A stretch of DNA of 64,000 nucleotides from Aureimonas altamirensis (GCF_001463885.1 NZ_BBWQ01000001.1:124001-188000), one strand, 5' to 3'; shown: positions 25,089 through 35,074, counted from the first letter of the stretch. The notes: generated by a model not told the origin, from the sequence alone. A program made the numbers and translations.

Positions 25089-25169
25089 GTCACCCTGTCG
25101 TTCGTATCCGACGGGCATACTATCCAAGACTGCGGCATTCAGACGGCAGAGCCTCGATAATCAGGTTCG

Positions 25170-26981
25170 TTACTCGGCCGCCCCGCGCAACGGCCGCTCT
25201 GCAGCATCGCGGAACTGCATGCGTGCAAGCTCCGAATAGAGGCCACCCGAAGCGGACAGGCTGGCATGGGTGCCTTCCTCGATGATGCGGCCGCCGGACA
25301 TGACCAGGATGCGATCCGCCTTCAGGACGGTTGCCAGCCGATGTGCGATGACAAGCGTGGTGCGACCCCGCATCAACGTTTCCAGCCCCTCCTGTACGGC
25401 CCGCTCGCTTTGCGAGTCCAGCGCGGACGTCGCCTCGTCCAGAAGCAGCACGGGCGCATCGCGCAGGATTGCGCGGGCGATGGCCAGCCGCTGCCGCTGG
25501 CCGCCGGACAGCGTCACGCCGCGCTCTCCCACCTTGGTATCGTAGCCCTCCGGCAAATCGCGGATGAAGCCTTCCGCCATGGCCGAACGCGCCGCCGACT
25601 CGATCTCGTCGCGCGTCGCATCCGCGCGGCCGAAGGCGATGTTGTCGGCGATGCTTGCGGCAAAGGCGGCGACATCCTGCGGCACCAGCGCGATCCGGCT
25701 TCTGAGCGCGTTTTTGCTTACCGTCCTGATATCGCTTCCATCCATCTCGATATGGCCGGATGTCGGGTCGTAAAACCGTTCGATGAGCGAAAAGACGGTG
25801 GATTTGCCGGCACCGGAAGGCCCGACGATGGCCACCGTTTCGCCCGGCCGGATCGTGAAGGAAAGGCCCGAGACGGCCGGCATGCCGCCCGCCGGGTAGG
25901 CGAAGCTGACATCGTGGAAGGCGATGGCGCCGCGCGCCGGTTGCGGCATGGGCAGCGCCGGAACGGCTTCCGGCACCGACGGCTCCTCGACCAGCAATTC
26001 GGTCAGGCGCTCCGTTGCGCCTGCGGCCAGCGCGAGATCGCCCCAGACTTCCGACAACTGCCCGAGCGCGCTGGCGGCGAAGACGGCGTACAGAATGAAC
26101 TGGCCGAGCGTGCCGGCGGTCATCTCTCCGGTGATCACCTGCTGCGAGCCGATCCAGAGCACCGCCACGATGGACGAGAAGACGAGGAAGATGGCAAAGG
26201 CCGTCAGGAAGGCCCGCGCCTTGATGGTGCCGCGCGCGGCTTCGAATGCATCGTCCACCGCCTGCGTATAGCGGCTCGTCGCCATATCCTCGGCGGTGAA
26301 GGCCTGCACCGTGCGCATCGCACCGATCGCTTCGGTGGCATAGGCGCTGGCATGGGCCAGCGTATCCTGCGCCGCCCGGGACTTGCGTCGAACCTGGCGG
26401 CCGATGGCGATCAGCGGCACCACGATGACCGGGATGACCGCGATGACGATGAAGGAAAGCGCCGGCGCGGTGAACACCATCATCGCCAGCGAGCCGGTGA
26501 CCAGAATGGCGTTGCGCAAGGCCAGCGACGCCGTCGAGCCGACGGCGGATTTGACCTGCGTCGTATCGGCGGTGAGTCGCGAGACGATTTCGCCGGACAT
26601 CGTCCTGTCGTAGAAATCCTGCGAGAGCCGGGTCACCTGCGCGAAGACGTCCTTGCGCAGGCTGGCGACGACGCGCTCGCCCAGCGTGACGACGAAGTAA
26701 TAGCGGCCGGCGCTGGCCACGGCCAACAGCCCGGCCAGCACGACGAGCATGGCGAAATAGGTATCGACGAAGCGGGTGTCCGGCGTATCGAAGCCGAGGT
26801 CGATGACACGGCGCACGGCCAGTGGCAGGGACAGGGTGGTCAGCGAGGCGAGGGCCAGGAAGAAGACTGCGCCCGCGACCAGGCCGCGATTGGCGGCAAG
26901 ATAGGGCAACAGCTTGCGCAACGGGCGCAGGTTTCGACGTTTCGCCCCTCCCGGCGCCACGGACGTTTCAGCCAAGCTCAA
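25170..26981 (-). CDS. MsbA-like ABC exporter (fused membrane and ATPase domains)
   Basis: 603-residue half-transporter. Six helices in the first 330 residues (first at about 30-60) belong to the type-1 exporter fold, with the coupling segments [22 protein letters not shown] and [14 protein letters not shown]. The ATPase domain has Walker [10 protein letters not shown], signature LSGGQRQR, Walker [14 protein letters not shown] and H-loop IAHRLATV. It probably exports lipid or drug-like molecules as a homodimer. Translation starts at TTG: either 26981 or, better spaced from AGGAG, 26975. It is divergent from rpmE. Confidence 0.9.
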   Translation of the reverse strand: MSLAETSVAPGGAKRRNLRPLRKLLPYLAANRGLVAGAVFFLALASLTTLSLPLAVRRVIDLGFDTPDTRFVDTYFAMLVVLAGLLAVASAGRYYFVVTLGERVVASLRKDVFAQVTRLSQDFYDRTMSGEIVSRLTADTTQVKSAVGSTASLALRNAILVTGSLAMMVFTAPALSFIVIAVIPVIVVPLIAIGRQVRRKSRAAQDTLAHASAYATEAIGAMRTVQAFTAEDMATSRYTQAVDDAFEAARGTIKARAFLTAFAIFLVFSSIVAVLWIGSQQVITGEMTAGTLGQFILYAVFAASALGQLSEVWGDLALAAGATERLTELLVEEPSVPEAVPALPMPQPARGAIAFHDVSFAYPAGGMPAVSGLSFTIRPGETVAIVGPSGAGKSTVFSLIERFYDPTSGHIEMDGSDIRTVSKNALRSRIALVPQDVAAFAASIADNIAFGRADATRDEIESAARSAMAEGFIRDLPEGYDTKVGERGVTLSGGQRQRLAIARAILRDAPVLLLDEATSALDSQSERAVQEGLETLMRGRTTLVIAHRLATVLKADRILVMSGGRIIEEGTHASLSASGGLYSELARMQFRDAAERPLRGAAE

Positions 26982-27142
26982 CTCTCCTGTATCAGACCCT
27001 TGTGCCCCATGGGCCGCTGATGTATAGGCTCACCCTCGAATTTGGAAGCATTTGCGCAATGGTTCTTCGGGAGCCGGCCTTTTGCCGCCACCGGGTGGCA
27101 CCAGGTCATGACGCACTGCCGACGCCTAAAGGATCAGGAAGC

Positions 27143-27364
27143 ATGAAAGCCAAGATTCATCCCGATTACCACACCATTACCGTGGTGATGACCAATGGTA
27201 CCGAGTACCAGACGCGCTCCACCTATGGCCGCGAGGGCGACAAGCTCAACCTCGACATCGACCCGACCAGCCATCCGGCCTGGACGGGCGGCAATCAGCA
27301 GCTTATGGACCGCGGCGGCCGCGTGTCGCGCTTCAAGAAGCGCTACGAAGGCCTGGGCATCTAA
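27143..27364 (+). CDS. rpmE: 50S ribosomal protein L31
   Basis: 73-residue L31: [20 protein letters not shown], then the conserved [37 protein letters not shown] in slightly altered form. The cysteines of the zinc-binding form are all absent, as is usual in alphaproteobacteria. The start is an ATG preceded by AGGA. A strong terminator follows 30 bases after the stop. Confidence 0.95.
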   Translation: MKAKIHPDYHTITVVMTNGTEYQTRSTYGREGDKLNLDIDPTSHPAWTGGNQQLMDRGGRVSRFKKRYEGLGI

Positions 27365-27393
27365 GCCTCCGCACTACCTGCATCCATTTCGTC

Positions 27394-27427
27394 AAAAGGC
27401 CCCGTCACTCCGTCGACGGGGCCTTTT
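27394..27427 (+). terminator. Rho-independent terminator after rpmE
   Basis: A 9-bp stem (GGCCCCGTC 27398-27406 with its complement 27415-27423), an 8-base loop and TTTT. It is preceded by AAAA, so it could also work leftward for rcdA transcripts. Confidence 0.85.
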
Positions 27428-27537
27428 GCGTGTATGGGCAGGAATTGTCGGGGCAGGCGTCGCAACGCGTTTTCGCAAGGGTACGGGCGCCGGATCGAAT
27501 CATCGTCGGCGATGAATGGTCAGGGAAGGCAGGCGAT

Positions 27538-28062
27538 CTAGAAGGAGAACGCGGTCTTCAACAGGTTGATCTGCTCGGCCACGGCGTTACGGGGCGCCTC
27601 GCGCTGCTGCGCGTGCCCGGTCAGGCCGGCGTCGAGCTGGCGGACCCTGTCTTCGAGCCGGTCGGTGCGGCGCACCAGATGCAGGAAGGGCTCCGGCAGT
27701 TCCGCGAAGTTTGCCGAATCCTGCGCCGCGGACGTCCCGTCCAGCCGCACCTTGGCCTTTTCTGCCGCGACCTGCTCTGCCGACATCTCGCCCTGGATCG
27801 CCGCGCGCTGCAAAAGCAGCCACGAGGCCAGATGCATCAACCGCGTCGTAAGCCGCATCGATTCCGCGGCATAGAGCGTGGCGCCCGAGCGATTCAGCTT
27901 CTCGCTGTCGCGGCGGCCCTCTCCATCCAGATAGGTGGCCGTTTCGTCCACGAGAGCCATGCCTTCGCGGAAAAGGCTCTGGAAAGATTGACCGCAGGCA
28001 TGCCGCTCCGCAAGCCGGATCGGGCCTTGGACAGAACGGTCGTCGTGGAAGCCAGTGTTCAT
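27538..28062 (-). CDS. rcdA: DUF1465 protein, RcdA-like adaptor of CtrA degradation
   Basis: 174-residue cytoplasmic helical protein of the DUF1465 family. In Caulobacter the family member RcdA helps deliver the cell-cycle regulator CtrA to ClpXP. Recognisable blocks are FQSLFREGMALVDETATYLDG, ESMRLTTRLMHLASWLLLQRA and the C-terminal AELPEPFLHLVRRTDRLEDRVRQLD. The ATG at 28062 gives the family-like length. The frame continues 33 residues upstream with no family resemblance. The functional call comes from the family. Confidence 0.82.
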   Translation of the reverse strand: MNTGFHDDRSVQGPIRLAERHACGQSFQSLFREGMALVDETATYLDGEGRRDSEKLNRSGATLYAAESMRLTTRLMHLASWLLLQRAAIQGEMSAEQVAAEKAKVRLDGTSAAQDSANFAELPEPFLHLVRRTDRLEDRVRQLDAGLTGHAQQREAPRNAVAEQINLLKTAFSF

Positions 28063-28217
28063 GGTGTCGAAAACGGCAAACTCGTGTTGAAAGTTGCAGC
28101 CGCCTGGCGGAATCGCCATCGACCTGGCACGGAAAGTGCGGCGATGCTGTCCATAAGGCAAGGATGGACTATGTCCTTGGTTAATTCACGTTAAGCTTCT
28201 GCGGACAAGAGGGGAAG

Positions 28218-29228
28218 ATGGCACTCGTGGCAGAGATGACGGCGGTCGTACTGGATGGGTTCGGTGGGCCCGAGGTTCTGAAGCCGGCCAAGGTTGAGCG
28301 GCCACGGCCCGGCCCCGGCGAAGTCCTCATCGAGGTTCACGCTGCCGGGGTGAACCGGCCGGATGTCTTGCAGCGCATGGGGGCCTATCCGCCGCCCAGC
28401 GGCGCACCCGCTTGGCCGGGCCTGGAAGTGGCCGGCCTTGTCGCGGAACTCGGCGAGGGCGTCGACCGCTTCGCCGAGGGCGAACCGGTCATGGCGCTTC
28501 TGCCGGGGGGCGGCTATGCCGAATTTGCCGTGGCGCCGGCAGGCTCCGTCCTGCCTGTGCCGGCCGGCGTTTCGATGGTCGAGGCGGCGGCCATGCCGGA
28601 AACCTTCTTCACCGTGTGGCACAATGTCATCGAGCGCGGCGGCCTTATGGCGGGGGAAACCCTGCTCGTGCATGGAGGCTCTTCCGGCATCGGCACGACG
28701 GCCATCCAGTTGGCCCGCGCCCGCAACGCGCGCGTGGTGGCAACGGCCGGTAGCGCCGAAAAATGTGCGCGGCTGGTGGAGCTTGGCGCCGACAGGGCGG
28801 TGGACTACCACACGCAGGATTTTGTCGAGGTCGTGCGCGAAGCAACCGGCGGGCGCGGGGCCGACGTCATCCTGGATATGGTGGGCGGCGATTATCTGGC
28901 ACGGAACCTGAAAGCTGCCGCCGCCGATGCGCGGATCGTCCAGATCGCCTTCCTGCGCGGCCAGAAAGCCGAACTCGACATCGCGCTTCTGATGGCACGG
29001 CGCATCACGGTTACGGGATCGACGCTGCGAGCAAGGGACGCAGCCTTCAAGGCCGGTATCGCCCAGGCGATCGAAACGCATGTCTGGCCGCTGGTGGAGG
29101 AGGGAAGGGTGCGCCCCATCATCGACCGGACCTTCCCGCTGGAACAGGCGGCGGACGCGCACCGGGCCATCGACGCCGACCATTTCGGCAAGATCGTGCT
29201 GACCACGGCGCGGCACGCCGATCGTTAA
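28218..29228 (+). CDS. NAD(P)H:quinone oxidoreductase, zinc-independent MDR family
   Basis: 336-residue medium-chain dehydrogenase/reductase of the quinone oxidoreductase (Qor/PIG3) group. The GroES-like N-terminal domain has GPGEVLIEVHAAGVNRPDVLQRMGAYPPP and lacks the zinc ligands. The nucleotide-binding site is HGGSSGIGTTAIQLAR. The tail carries FPLEQAADAHRAIDADHFGKIVL. It likely reduces quinones or reactive aldehydes with NADPH. It starts eight bases after an AGAGGGG site and is not tightly linked to either neighbour. Confidence 0.88.
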   Translation: MALVAEMTAVVLDGFGGPEVLKPAKVERPRPGPGEVLIEVHAAGVNRPDVLQRMGAYPPPSGAPAWPGLEVAGLVAELGEGVDRFAEGEPVMALLPGGGYAEFAVAPAGSVLPVPAGVSMVEAAAMPETFFTVWHNVIERGGLMAGETLLVHGGSSGIGTTAIQLARARNARVVATAGSAEKCARLVELGADRAVDYHTQDFVEVVREATGGRGADVILDMVGGDYLARNLKAAAADARIVQIAFLRGQKAELDIALLMARRITVTGSTLRARDAAFKAGIAQAIETHVWPLVEEGRVRPIIDRTFPLEQAADAHRAIDADHFGKIVLTTARHADR

Positions 29229-29257
29229 GCGTTGCTGCGGAATTCGCCGACGCTTCC

Positions 29258-29286
29258 TTGCGGAGCGGCAACCGCATGCTTATACT
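29258..29286 (+). promoter_or_regulatory. Possible promoter for the DUF1013 gene
   Basis: TTGCGG (29258-29263), a 17-base spacer and TATACT (29281-29286). The -10 is good, but the -35 matches only at TTG. It lies 77 bases before the start codon. Confidence 0.4.
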
Positions 29287-29322
29287 ACGCCCGAATTTCC
29301 CTACATGTGGCGCTTGACCACG

Positions 29323-29342
29323 GCCCGCTCGACCGAGCGGGC
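29323..29342 (+). other. 5' leader hairpin of the DUF1013 gene
   Basis: GCCCGCTC and GAGCGGGC form a perfect 8-bp stem around GACC. The stem ends five bases before the AGGAG ribosome site, close enough to affect initiation or mRNA stability. Confidence 0.5.
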
Positions 29343-29362
29343 GAACAGGAGACCTTTATCCC

Positions 29363-30061
29363 ATGGCCCAGCAGCTTCTGATGCCGAAGGCGACCGCAGT
29401 CTGGCTGGTGGACAACACCGCCCTGTCGTTCGACCAAATCGCCGAATTCTGCAAGATGCATCCGCTCGAGATCAAGGCGATCGCGGATGGCGAGTCGGCG
29501 CAAGGCATCAAGGGCATGGACCCCATCATCACCGGCCAGCTGACCCGCGAGGAGATCAAGCGCGCCGAAGATGACGAGAATTACCGCCTGAAGCTGGCGC
29601 CCCCGAAGGTGCGTGTGCCGGAAGCCAAGAAGAAGGGGCCGCGCTACACGCCGGTTTCCAAGCGGCAGGACCGGCCCAATGCCATTCTATGGCTGGTGCG
29701 CAACCATGCGGAATTGAAGGACGCGCAGATTTCCCGCCTGGTCGGCACCACCAAGCACACGATCGAGCAGATCCGCGAGCGGACCCACTGGAACTCGGCC
29801 AATTTGCAGCCGATGGACCCCGTGACGCTGGGCCTCTGCTCGCAGATCGACCTGGACCTCGAGGTGGAGAAGGCATCGCGCGGGCTGCCCCGCCCCGAGC
29901 AGGACGAGGAAGAGCGTCTGCTGGCTGCCGCCCAGACGCAGGATTATCAGGATGGCCGTTCGGGCGCCGACAGCGAAGAGCTGGACGCCGCTGCCGTCTT
30001 CGCCAAGCTCAGCTCGATGCGCAATGCGCCGAAGGAAGACGAAGAGGAAGACAGCTACTGA
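29363..30061 (+). CDS. DUF1013 protein (TrcR-type cell-cycle regulator)
   Basis: 232-residue protein conserved in alphaproteobacteria as DUF1013, now often called TrcR, a cell-cycle transcriptional regulator. It has two helix-turn-helix-like blocks: MPKATAVWLVDNTALSFDQIAEFC near the N terminus and RPNAILWLVRNHAELKDAQISRLVGTTKHTIEQIR in the middle. An acidic low-complexity tail (EDEEEDSY) ends the protein. The ribosome site AGGAG lies ten bases upstream. The regulatory role is family-level knowledge, and targets here are unknown. Confidence 0.85.
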   Translation: MAQQLLMPKATAVWLVDNTALSFDQIAEFCKMHPLEIKAIADGESAQGIKGMDPIITGQLTREEIKRAEDDENYRLKLAPPKVRVPEAKKKGPRYTPVSKRQDRPNAILWLVRNHAELKDAQISRLVGTTKHTIEQIRERTHWNSANLQPMDPVTLGLCSQIDLDLEVEKASRGLPRPEQDEEERLLAAAQTQDYQDGRSGADSEELDAAAVFAKLSSMRNAPKEDEEEDSY

Positions 30062-30097
30062 GCTGTCCTGCCGCAAACGGGTGACGGGGCCGGCCGA

Positions 30098-30913
30098 TCA
30101 GCCGTTGCCCCGGAACTCGGGATACAGGGTCATGCCGCCATCGATGAACAGCGTCTGGCCCACGACATAATCCGAAGCGTCGGACGCAAGCCATGCAGTG
30201 GTGCGTCCGACATCTTCCGGATCGCCGATCCGCTTGTAGGGGATCAGCTCCAGCATCGCCTGTTCCCCACCGTCCTTTTCACGCTCGGCCTTGTTGATTT
30301 CGGTGGCGATGGCACCGGGCGCGACGGCATTGACGCGAATCCGCTCCTGCGAAACTTCCTGGGCAAGCGATTCCATCAAGAGCTTGAGGCCGCCCTTGGA
30401 TGCCGCGTAATTGACGCGGAAGGCCCAGGGAATCCGCTCGTGTACCGATGAGTTGAAGATCAGCTTGCCGAGTGCCCGGCTGACATTGGGCCTCATTCCC
30501 TTCCTGCGAAAGCGCAGGATCGCTTCCCGCCCGACAAGGAATGCGCCCGTCAGATTGGTGGAGATGACCGCGTTCCAGTCGTCCAGGGTCATGTCGCCGA
30601 TGGCGGCGTCCTTCTGACGCCCGGCATTGGATATCACGATATCCAGCGGCCCAAACGCCTGCTCCGCCGTATCGAACATCGCCTTCACATCGCTTTCGGA
30701 GGCGACGTCGGCCTTTATGGCGACAGCCTTGCCGCCGATCGCCTGAACCATCGCCACCGTCTGTTCCGCGCCTTCCTGCGACCCATGATAGTTGACCGCC
30801 ACGTGTGCGCCGGCCTCGGCCAGCGCAAGTGCGACGGCGCGCCCGATGCCGGACGAAGCACCGGTGACGAGGGCGGATTGCCCCTTCAACATGTGCAAGT
30901 CAGGATATGCCAT
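30098..30913 (-). CDS. Short-chain dehydrogenase/reductase (glucose 1-dehydrogenase-like)
   Basis: 271-residue classical SDR. The cofactor site is TGASSGIGRAVALAL, NAG occurs at VISNAGRQ, and the catalytic Ser lies in FNSSVHERIPWAF with Tyr-x3-Lys in YAASKGG. The end has GQTLFIDGGMTLYP. Its resemblance to glucose 1-dehydrogenases, plus overlap with the upstream GH15 glucosidase gene (14 bases), suggests oxidation of the released sugar. The start at 30913 has GGAGG six bases upstream. Confidence 0.87.
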   Translation of the reverse strand: MAYPDLHMLKGQSALVTGASSGIGRAVALALAEAGAHVAVNYHGSQEGAEQTVAMVQAIGGKAVAIKADVASESDVKAMFDTAEQAFGPLDIVISNAGRQKDAAIGDMTLDDWNAVISTNLTGAFLVGREAILRFRRKGMRPNVSRALGKLIFNSSVHERIPWAFRVNYAASKGGLKLLMESLAQEVSQERIRVNAVAPGAIATEINKAEREKDGGEQAMLELIPYKRIGDPEDVGRTTAWLASDASDYVVGQTLFIDGGMTLYPEFRGNG

Positions 30914-32762
30914 CCGGATCCTCCAAAATGTGCCTATGCTCGCCGCCGCTGCCGTCACCCAAAGCGCGATCCAGCCAGATGGCCGCCGAGATCAGCGACA
31001 GATGCGTCAGCCCCTGCGGGAAATTGCCGAGATGGTCGCCCGAGGAAGAGAGCTCCTCGGCATAAAGGCCGAGATGGTTGGCGTAGGAGTGCAGCTTCTC
31101 GAACATCAGGCGCGCTTCCGCGACATGGCCGGTGCGTGCCAGGGCCTCGACATACCAGAAGGAGCATATGGTGAATGAGCCTTCGCGTCCCTCAAGGCCG
31201 TCATCGCTGGCCTCGTCGTTGTTGTAGCGGTGGACGAGGCAGTCATGGACAAGGTTTTCCTGCACCGCCTTGAGCGTCGACACCCACATCGGATCGCGCG
31301 GATTGATAAAGCGTACGAGCGGCATCAACAGCACCACCGCATCCAGCGCGACACCGCCCTTGACCTGGGTAAAGGCGCCGATATCCGGGTTCCAGAACTC
31401 TTCCAGGATGGTTTCCTGGATGGTGTCGCGCGCCTTGCGCCACGTCTCCATGTCGCACGGAAGCGACTGCCGCATGGCGATGCGCAGGCCGCGGTCCAGC
31501 GCAACCCAGCACATCAGGCGAGACGAGAGATAGTCTTCGTCTTCCCCGCGGCTTTCCCAGATACCCTTGTCCGGCAGGTGCCAGTTGGCCGCGACCCAGT
31601 CCAGCATGCGGCGCATCTTCTTCCAGGCACTGGTGGTGGGCTTGCCGCGCGCCTTGGTGGAAATGTAGACGGCGTCCATAAACTCGCCGAAAATGTCCAT
31701 CTGCCGCTGGGTATACGCCTCGTTGCCGATCCGGACCGGGCGCGAGTTCTCGAAGCCGTCCATATGGTCGAGGGTGGTTTCGTGCAGATGGTCGTTGCCG
31801 TCCATCGCATACATGATCTGCAGGCCCGGCCCGCCGTCTTCCGGCTGTTCCATCATCCGCTCCAGCAGAAAATGGGTGAAGGCCTCCGCCTCGTCGTAAT
31901 AGTTCAGGCGCGAAAAGGCATAGAGCGTAAAGGCCGAATCGCGGACCCAGCAGTAGCGGTAATCCCAGTTGCGTTCCCCGCCCAGAACCTCCGGCAGGCC
32001 GAAGGTGGCGGCCGCTGCGATGGACCCGTGCTTCTGCGAGGTCAGAAGCTTCAGTGTCAGGGCCGAGCGCACCACGAGCTCGCGCCAGTTGCCGGGGTAG
32101 CTGCCCTGCCCAACCCATTTGTGCCAGTACTCGCTGGTCTGCTGGAAGGCCTCGCGCACATAGACCTTGTCGATCTTCGGCATGTCGGCCCGGCCGGGGC
32201 AGAAGACGACGTGAACCGTTTCGCCTTCTTGAAGGGTCCATCGGCCGGTTGCGCCGTCGTCTTCGATCGTCATCGGACGGTCGCTGTAGAAATAGAGTTG
32301 GTGGTCCTTGCCGTCCTGTGTCCACGAAACCGAAAATCCGCCCTCGATGGGTTCCAGCGCCGGCACGATCCGTCCGTAATCCGGGCGGGGTACGATCCTG
32401 AGCGCGAAGGTGACCTTGCCGATCACGGCCTTCGCACGGCGCACGATACGGCCCGAACCATCGGTCGGCATGAAGTCCGACACTTCGCCGATGGCCCCGT
32501 CATCCAGAAAGCGGGTCAGGAGGATGTTGGTGTCGGGCAGGTAGATCTGCCGGGTATCGAACCCATCATTGTCCACGCAAAGGCTGAAGAAGCCGGCGCC
32601 CGGATGCAGAAGGCTGCAGAACAGGCTGGGCGAGTCCAGATCCGGATGGCAGAAATAGTCGATGGTGCCGTCGACCGCCACCAGCGCCGCCGTCCGCATA
32701 TCGCCGATTATCCCATGGTCTGCGATGCGGTTGGGCACGGTGGCGCTGGATGCTGCGTTCAT
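30900..32762 (-). CDS. Glycoside hydrolase family 15 protein (glucoamylase/trehalase type)
   Basis: 620-residue GH15 enzyme. The N-terminal beta-sandwich begins with IADHGIIGDMRTAALVAVDGTIDYFCHPDLDSPSLF. The (alpha/alpha)6 catalytic domain has GGERNWDYRYCWVRDSAFTLYAF and DKGIWESRGEDEDY, holding the probable acid Glu. There is no signal peptide, so it acts in the cytoplasm, most likely on trehalose or a maltooligosaccharide. The longer frame to 33047 adds 95 residues unlike the family and overlaps the divergent promoter region. It is co-transcribed with the SDR that follows. Confidence 0.88.
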   Translation of the reverse strand: MNAASSATVPNRIADHGIIGDMRTAALVAVDGTIDYFCHPDLDSPSLFCSLLHPGAGFFSLCVDNDGFDTRQIYLPDTNILLTRFLDDGAIGEVSDFMPTDGSGRIVRRAKAVIGKVTFALRIVPRPDYGRIVPALEPIEGGFSVSWTQDGKDHQLYFYSDRPMTIEDDGATGRWTLQEGETVHVVFCPGRADMPKIDKVYVREAFQQTSEYWHKWVGQGSYPGNWRELVVRSALTLKLLTSQKHGSIAAAATFGLPEVLGGERNWDYRYCWVRDSAFTLYAFSRLNYYDEAEAFTHFLLERMMEQPEDGGPGLQIMYAMDGNDHLHETTLDHMDGFENSRPVRIGNEAYTQRQMDIFGEFMDAVYISTKARGKPTTSAWKKMRRMLDWVAANWHLPDKGIWESRGEDEDYLSSRLMCWVALDRGLRIAMRQSLPCDMETWRKARDTIQETILEEFWNPDIGAFTQVKGGVALDAVVLLMPLVRFINPRDPMWVSTLKAVQENLVHDCLVHRYNNDEASDDGLEGREGSFTICSFWYVEALARTGHVAEARLMFEKLHSYANHLGLYAEELSSSGDHLGNFPQGLTHLSLISAAIWLDRALGDGSGGEHRHILEDPDGIS

Positions 32763-32959
32763 GATGCGGAGTGCCTCGCGGACTGGACGGGACGGTGCGG
32801 AAGGACGGGCGCGCGGATGACCCACGCATTGCACCCTAATAAAGCTTCTTCGCCGTGGGCAGTTCCGACTTGGCAAGCCGGTGTCGGCTATGAGACACAA
32901 GGTTCGTGTCATGCCGGTGGTGCATGATGCGCTGGGCTGCAAGCCCGAGCGGAGGTGTA

Positions 32960-33907
32960 ATGAGTGCATTGGAAGAAAGCCTGCGGCGCGCGCTGAACCT
33001 TGGCGACGCAGCCGACCCCGAGTACAGGCTTTCCATCTATCAGGCATCCGAGCGCGCCCTCGAAAAGATGCTGGCCGAGAAGGCCGTGCCGGGAAACGAG
33101 GCGCAGGAGCGCCGTCTTGCGCTGGCCGAAGCGATCTCGCGCATCGAGGACGATTTCGAGGCCGGCGCCCTGCCGGCCGGACAGGCCGACGGCTCTGCCC
33201 CGGCGCATGACGCCCACGATATCGACTTCGCCGATGAAGACGCCGGCCACCGGCCGTCGGACCAGCATGCCGATTACGAGTCCAGCCTGGACAGGCATCC
33301 GCCCCGGCGCGGCCTTGTATCGATGCCGACCCTCATCGGCATCGGCGTCGCGCTTTTCCTCGTCATCGCGCTCTATGTCCTCAGCACGATCTTCCAGTCC
33401 GGCGAAACCGTCCCGGCGGGCGACGGCGGCAATGCGGCCCAGACCGGCGAGGCCGCGTCGCCGACGAACATCTCGTGGATCAATGTCTTCTCCGGCGCCA
33501 ATATCGAGACGCTGTCGACGCCCGAGGGCGGCCGCGTCGAGGCCATCACCGCCAATGGGCGCGAGGCGGTGCGCATGCAATCTCCCAGCGGCCAGACCAG
33601 CGAAGTGATGCTGGCCGTCGGGCCAGGGCTCGTCGGCGAGATCGCCGGATCAACCGTGCGGGTGGAGCTGACGGCCGGCTCGCCCGATTCCCGCGCGCGG
33701 GAGTTCAGCGTGCGCTGCCTCTTCGCCAGCAACAGCATCTGCGACCGGCAGCGATTCGTGACCAGCATGCAGGAAGAGGCCTTCGTCTTCGATATCGCCG
33801 TGCCTGGCGATGCCGCCAGCCCGGCCACGCTGGCCATTGCCCCGGGTGTCGGCGGCGAAGGCTCCGACCTCGATCTCTTCGCCGTGCGGATGCGCGTTAT
33901 CGGATAA
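32960..33907 (+). CDS. Single-pass membrane protein of unknown function upstream of phoR
   Basis: 315 residues. The cytoplasmic N terminus (1 to about 118) is helical (SALEESLRRALNLGDAADPE, RLALAEAISRIEDDFEAG). One membrane helix (about 122-142, PTLIGIGVALFLVIALYVLS) follows, then an extracytoplasmic beta-rich domain with one cysteine pair (RCLFASNSICDRQRF). The start has GGAGG four bases upstream. Its TAA stop is 12 bases before phoR, in the same reading frame. I do not recognise the family. Co-transcription with phoR makes a role in envelope sensing possible. Confidence 0.75.
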   Translation: MSALEESLRRALNLGDAADPEYRLSIYQASERALEKMLAEKAVPGNEAQERRLALAEAISRIEDDFEAGALPAGQADGSAPAHDAHDIDFADEDAGHRPSDQHADYESSLDRHPPRRGLVSMPTLIGIGVALFLVIALYVLSTIFQSGETVPAGDGGNAAQTGEAASPTNISWINVFSGANIETLSTPEGGRVEAITANGREAVRMQSPSGQTSEVMLAVGPGLVGEIAGSTVRVELTAGSPDSRAREFSVRCLFASNSICDRQRFVTSMQEEAFVFDIAVPGDAASPATLAIAPGVGGEGSDLDLFAVRMRVIG

Positions 33908-33919
33908 GGCCGGCTTTTC

Positions 33920-35074
33920 ATGGCGGACGACCGCTCCTTCCTGTCCCGCGCCACGGCCCGCCTGGCCTCGCGCCTCGGTGCGGAAGGGCACGGCGGTCCG
34001 GGCAAGCCGCGCGCGCAGGCCCAGTGGCCGGACGCAGGGATGAAGGCCGTTCTGGAGGCCATGCAGGAACCGGCCCTGCTGGTGGACAAGGCGCTCGTCA
34101 TACGGTTCTGCAATTCGACGACCCAGGCGACCTTTGGGCCCATGGCGGTCGGCGACCCCCTGTCCATCCGGTTCCGGGCTCCGGAACTTCTGTCGGCCGC
34201 GCAGTCGGTGCTGGAAACCGGCACTCCGAAGCGGGTGGAACTGGCCGAGAGGGCGCCGCGCGCACGCTCCTTCGGGGTGGAGATCGTGGGCATCCGCAAG
34301 ACGTCCGATGGCGCGCCGGAGCTTTTGCTGTTCACCATGCAGGACCGCACCGCCGAGCGTCAGATAGAGCGGATGCGCACCGACTTCGTGGCCAATGCCA
34401 GCCATGAGTTGCGCACGCCGCTGGCATCCCTGATCGGCTTCATCGAAACGCTTCAGGGCCCGGCGCGCAACGACACCGCCGCCCGCGAGCGCTTCCTGGC
34501 CATCATGCGGGAGCAGGCCGGCCGCATGTCCCGGCTGATCGACGACCTTCTGTCCCTGTCGCGGATCGAGACGCGGCCCGCGCTCGGCCCGGCGGAGCGC
34601 GTCGATCTGTGCCGCATGTTGCAGGAGGTTCGGGATGCGCTCGAGGCACGTGCCCGCGCGGCCGGCCTGACACTGGAACTCGACGTGCCGGACACCGCCG
34701 TCGAGGTGAACGGCAGCCATGACGAACTGGCGCAGGTCTTCTCGAACCTCGTCGAAAACGCCATCAAATATGCCGGCGGCGGCGAACGCATCATCCTCGG
34801 GATACGTCCCGTGCCGAAGATGCAGTCGACCGTGGAAGCCTTCGTGCAGGATTTCGGGCGGGGCATCCCCGCCGAGCATGTTCCGCGCCTGACGGAACGC
34901 TTCTACCGCGTCGAAGAGGGGAAGGCCGCGAAGGCGGATGGGACGGGTCTTGGTCTGTCGATCGTGCGCAATATCCTGCAGCGCCACAACACGCGACTGC
35001 TGATTCAGTCGCGCCCTGGCGAGGGTTCCACCTTCGCAATGCGCTTCCCGAGCATGACGAAGAATCGCACATAA
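33920..35074 (+). CDS. phoR: PhoR-type phosphate sensor histidine kinase without membrane segments
   Basis: 384-residue histidine kinase. A PAS-like domain at about 38-130 (LEAMQEPALLVDKALVIRFCN) is followed by HisKA with the PhoR-typical FVANASHELRTPLASLIGFIETLQGPA and an ATPase domain with NLVENAIKYA, DFGRGIP and GTGLGLSIVRNIL. Most PhoR proteins have N-terminal membrane helices. None is present here, and no in-frame extension is possible because the upstream gene's TAA lies 12 bases ahead. It should respond to phosphate starvation through the Pst transporter and PhoU and phosphorylate PhoB at the far end of the cluster. Confidence 0.9.
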   Translation: MADDRSFLSRATARLASRLGAEGHGGPGKPRAQAQWPDAGMKAVLEAMQEPALLVDKALVIRFCNSTTQATFGPMAVGDPLSIRFRAPELLSAAQSVLETGTPKRVELAERAPRARSFGVEIVGIRKTSDGAPELLLFTMQDRTAERQIERMRTDFVANASHELRTPLASLIGFIETLQGPARNDTAARERFLAIMREQAGRMSRLIDDLLSLSRIETRPALGPAERVDLCRMLQEVRDALEARARAAGLTLELDVPDTAVEVNGSHDELAQVFSNLVENAIKYAGGGERIILGIRPVPKMQSTVEAFVQDFGRGIPAEHVPRLTERFYRVEEGKAAKADGTGLGLSIVRNILQRHNTRLLIQSRPGEGSTFAMRFPSMTKNRT

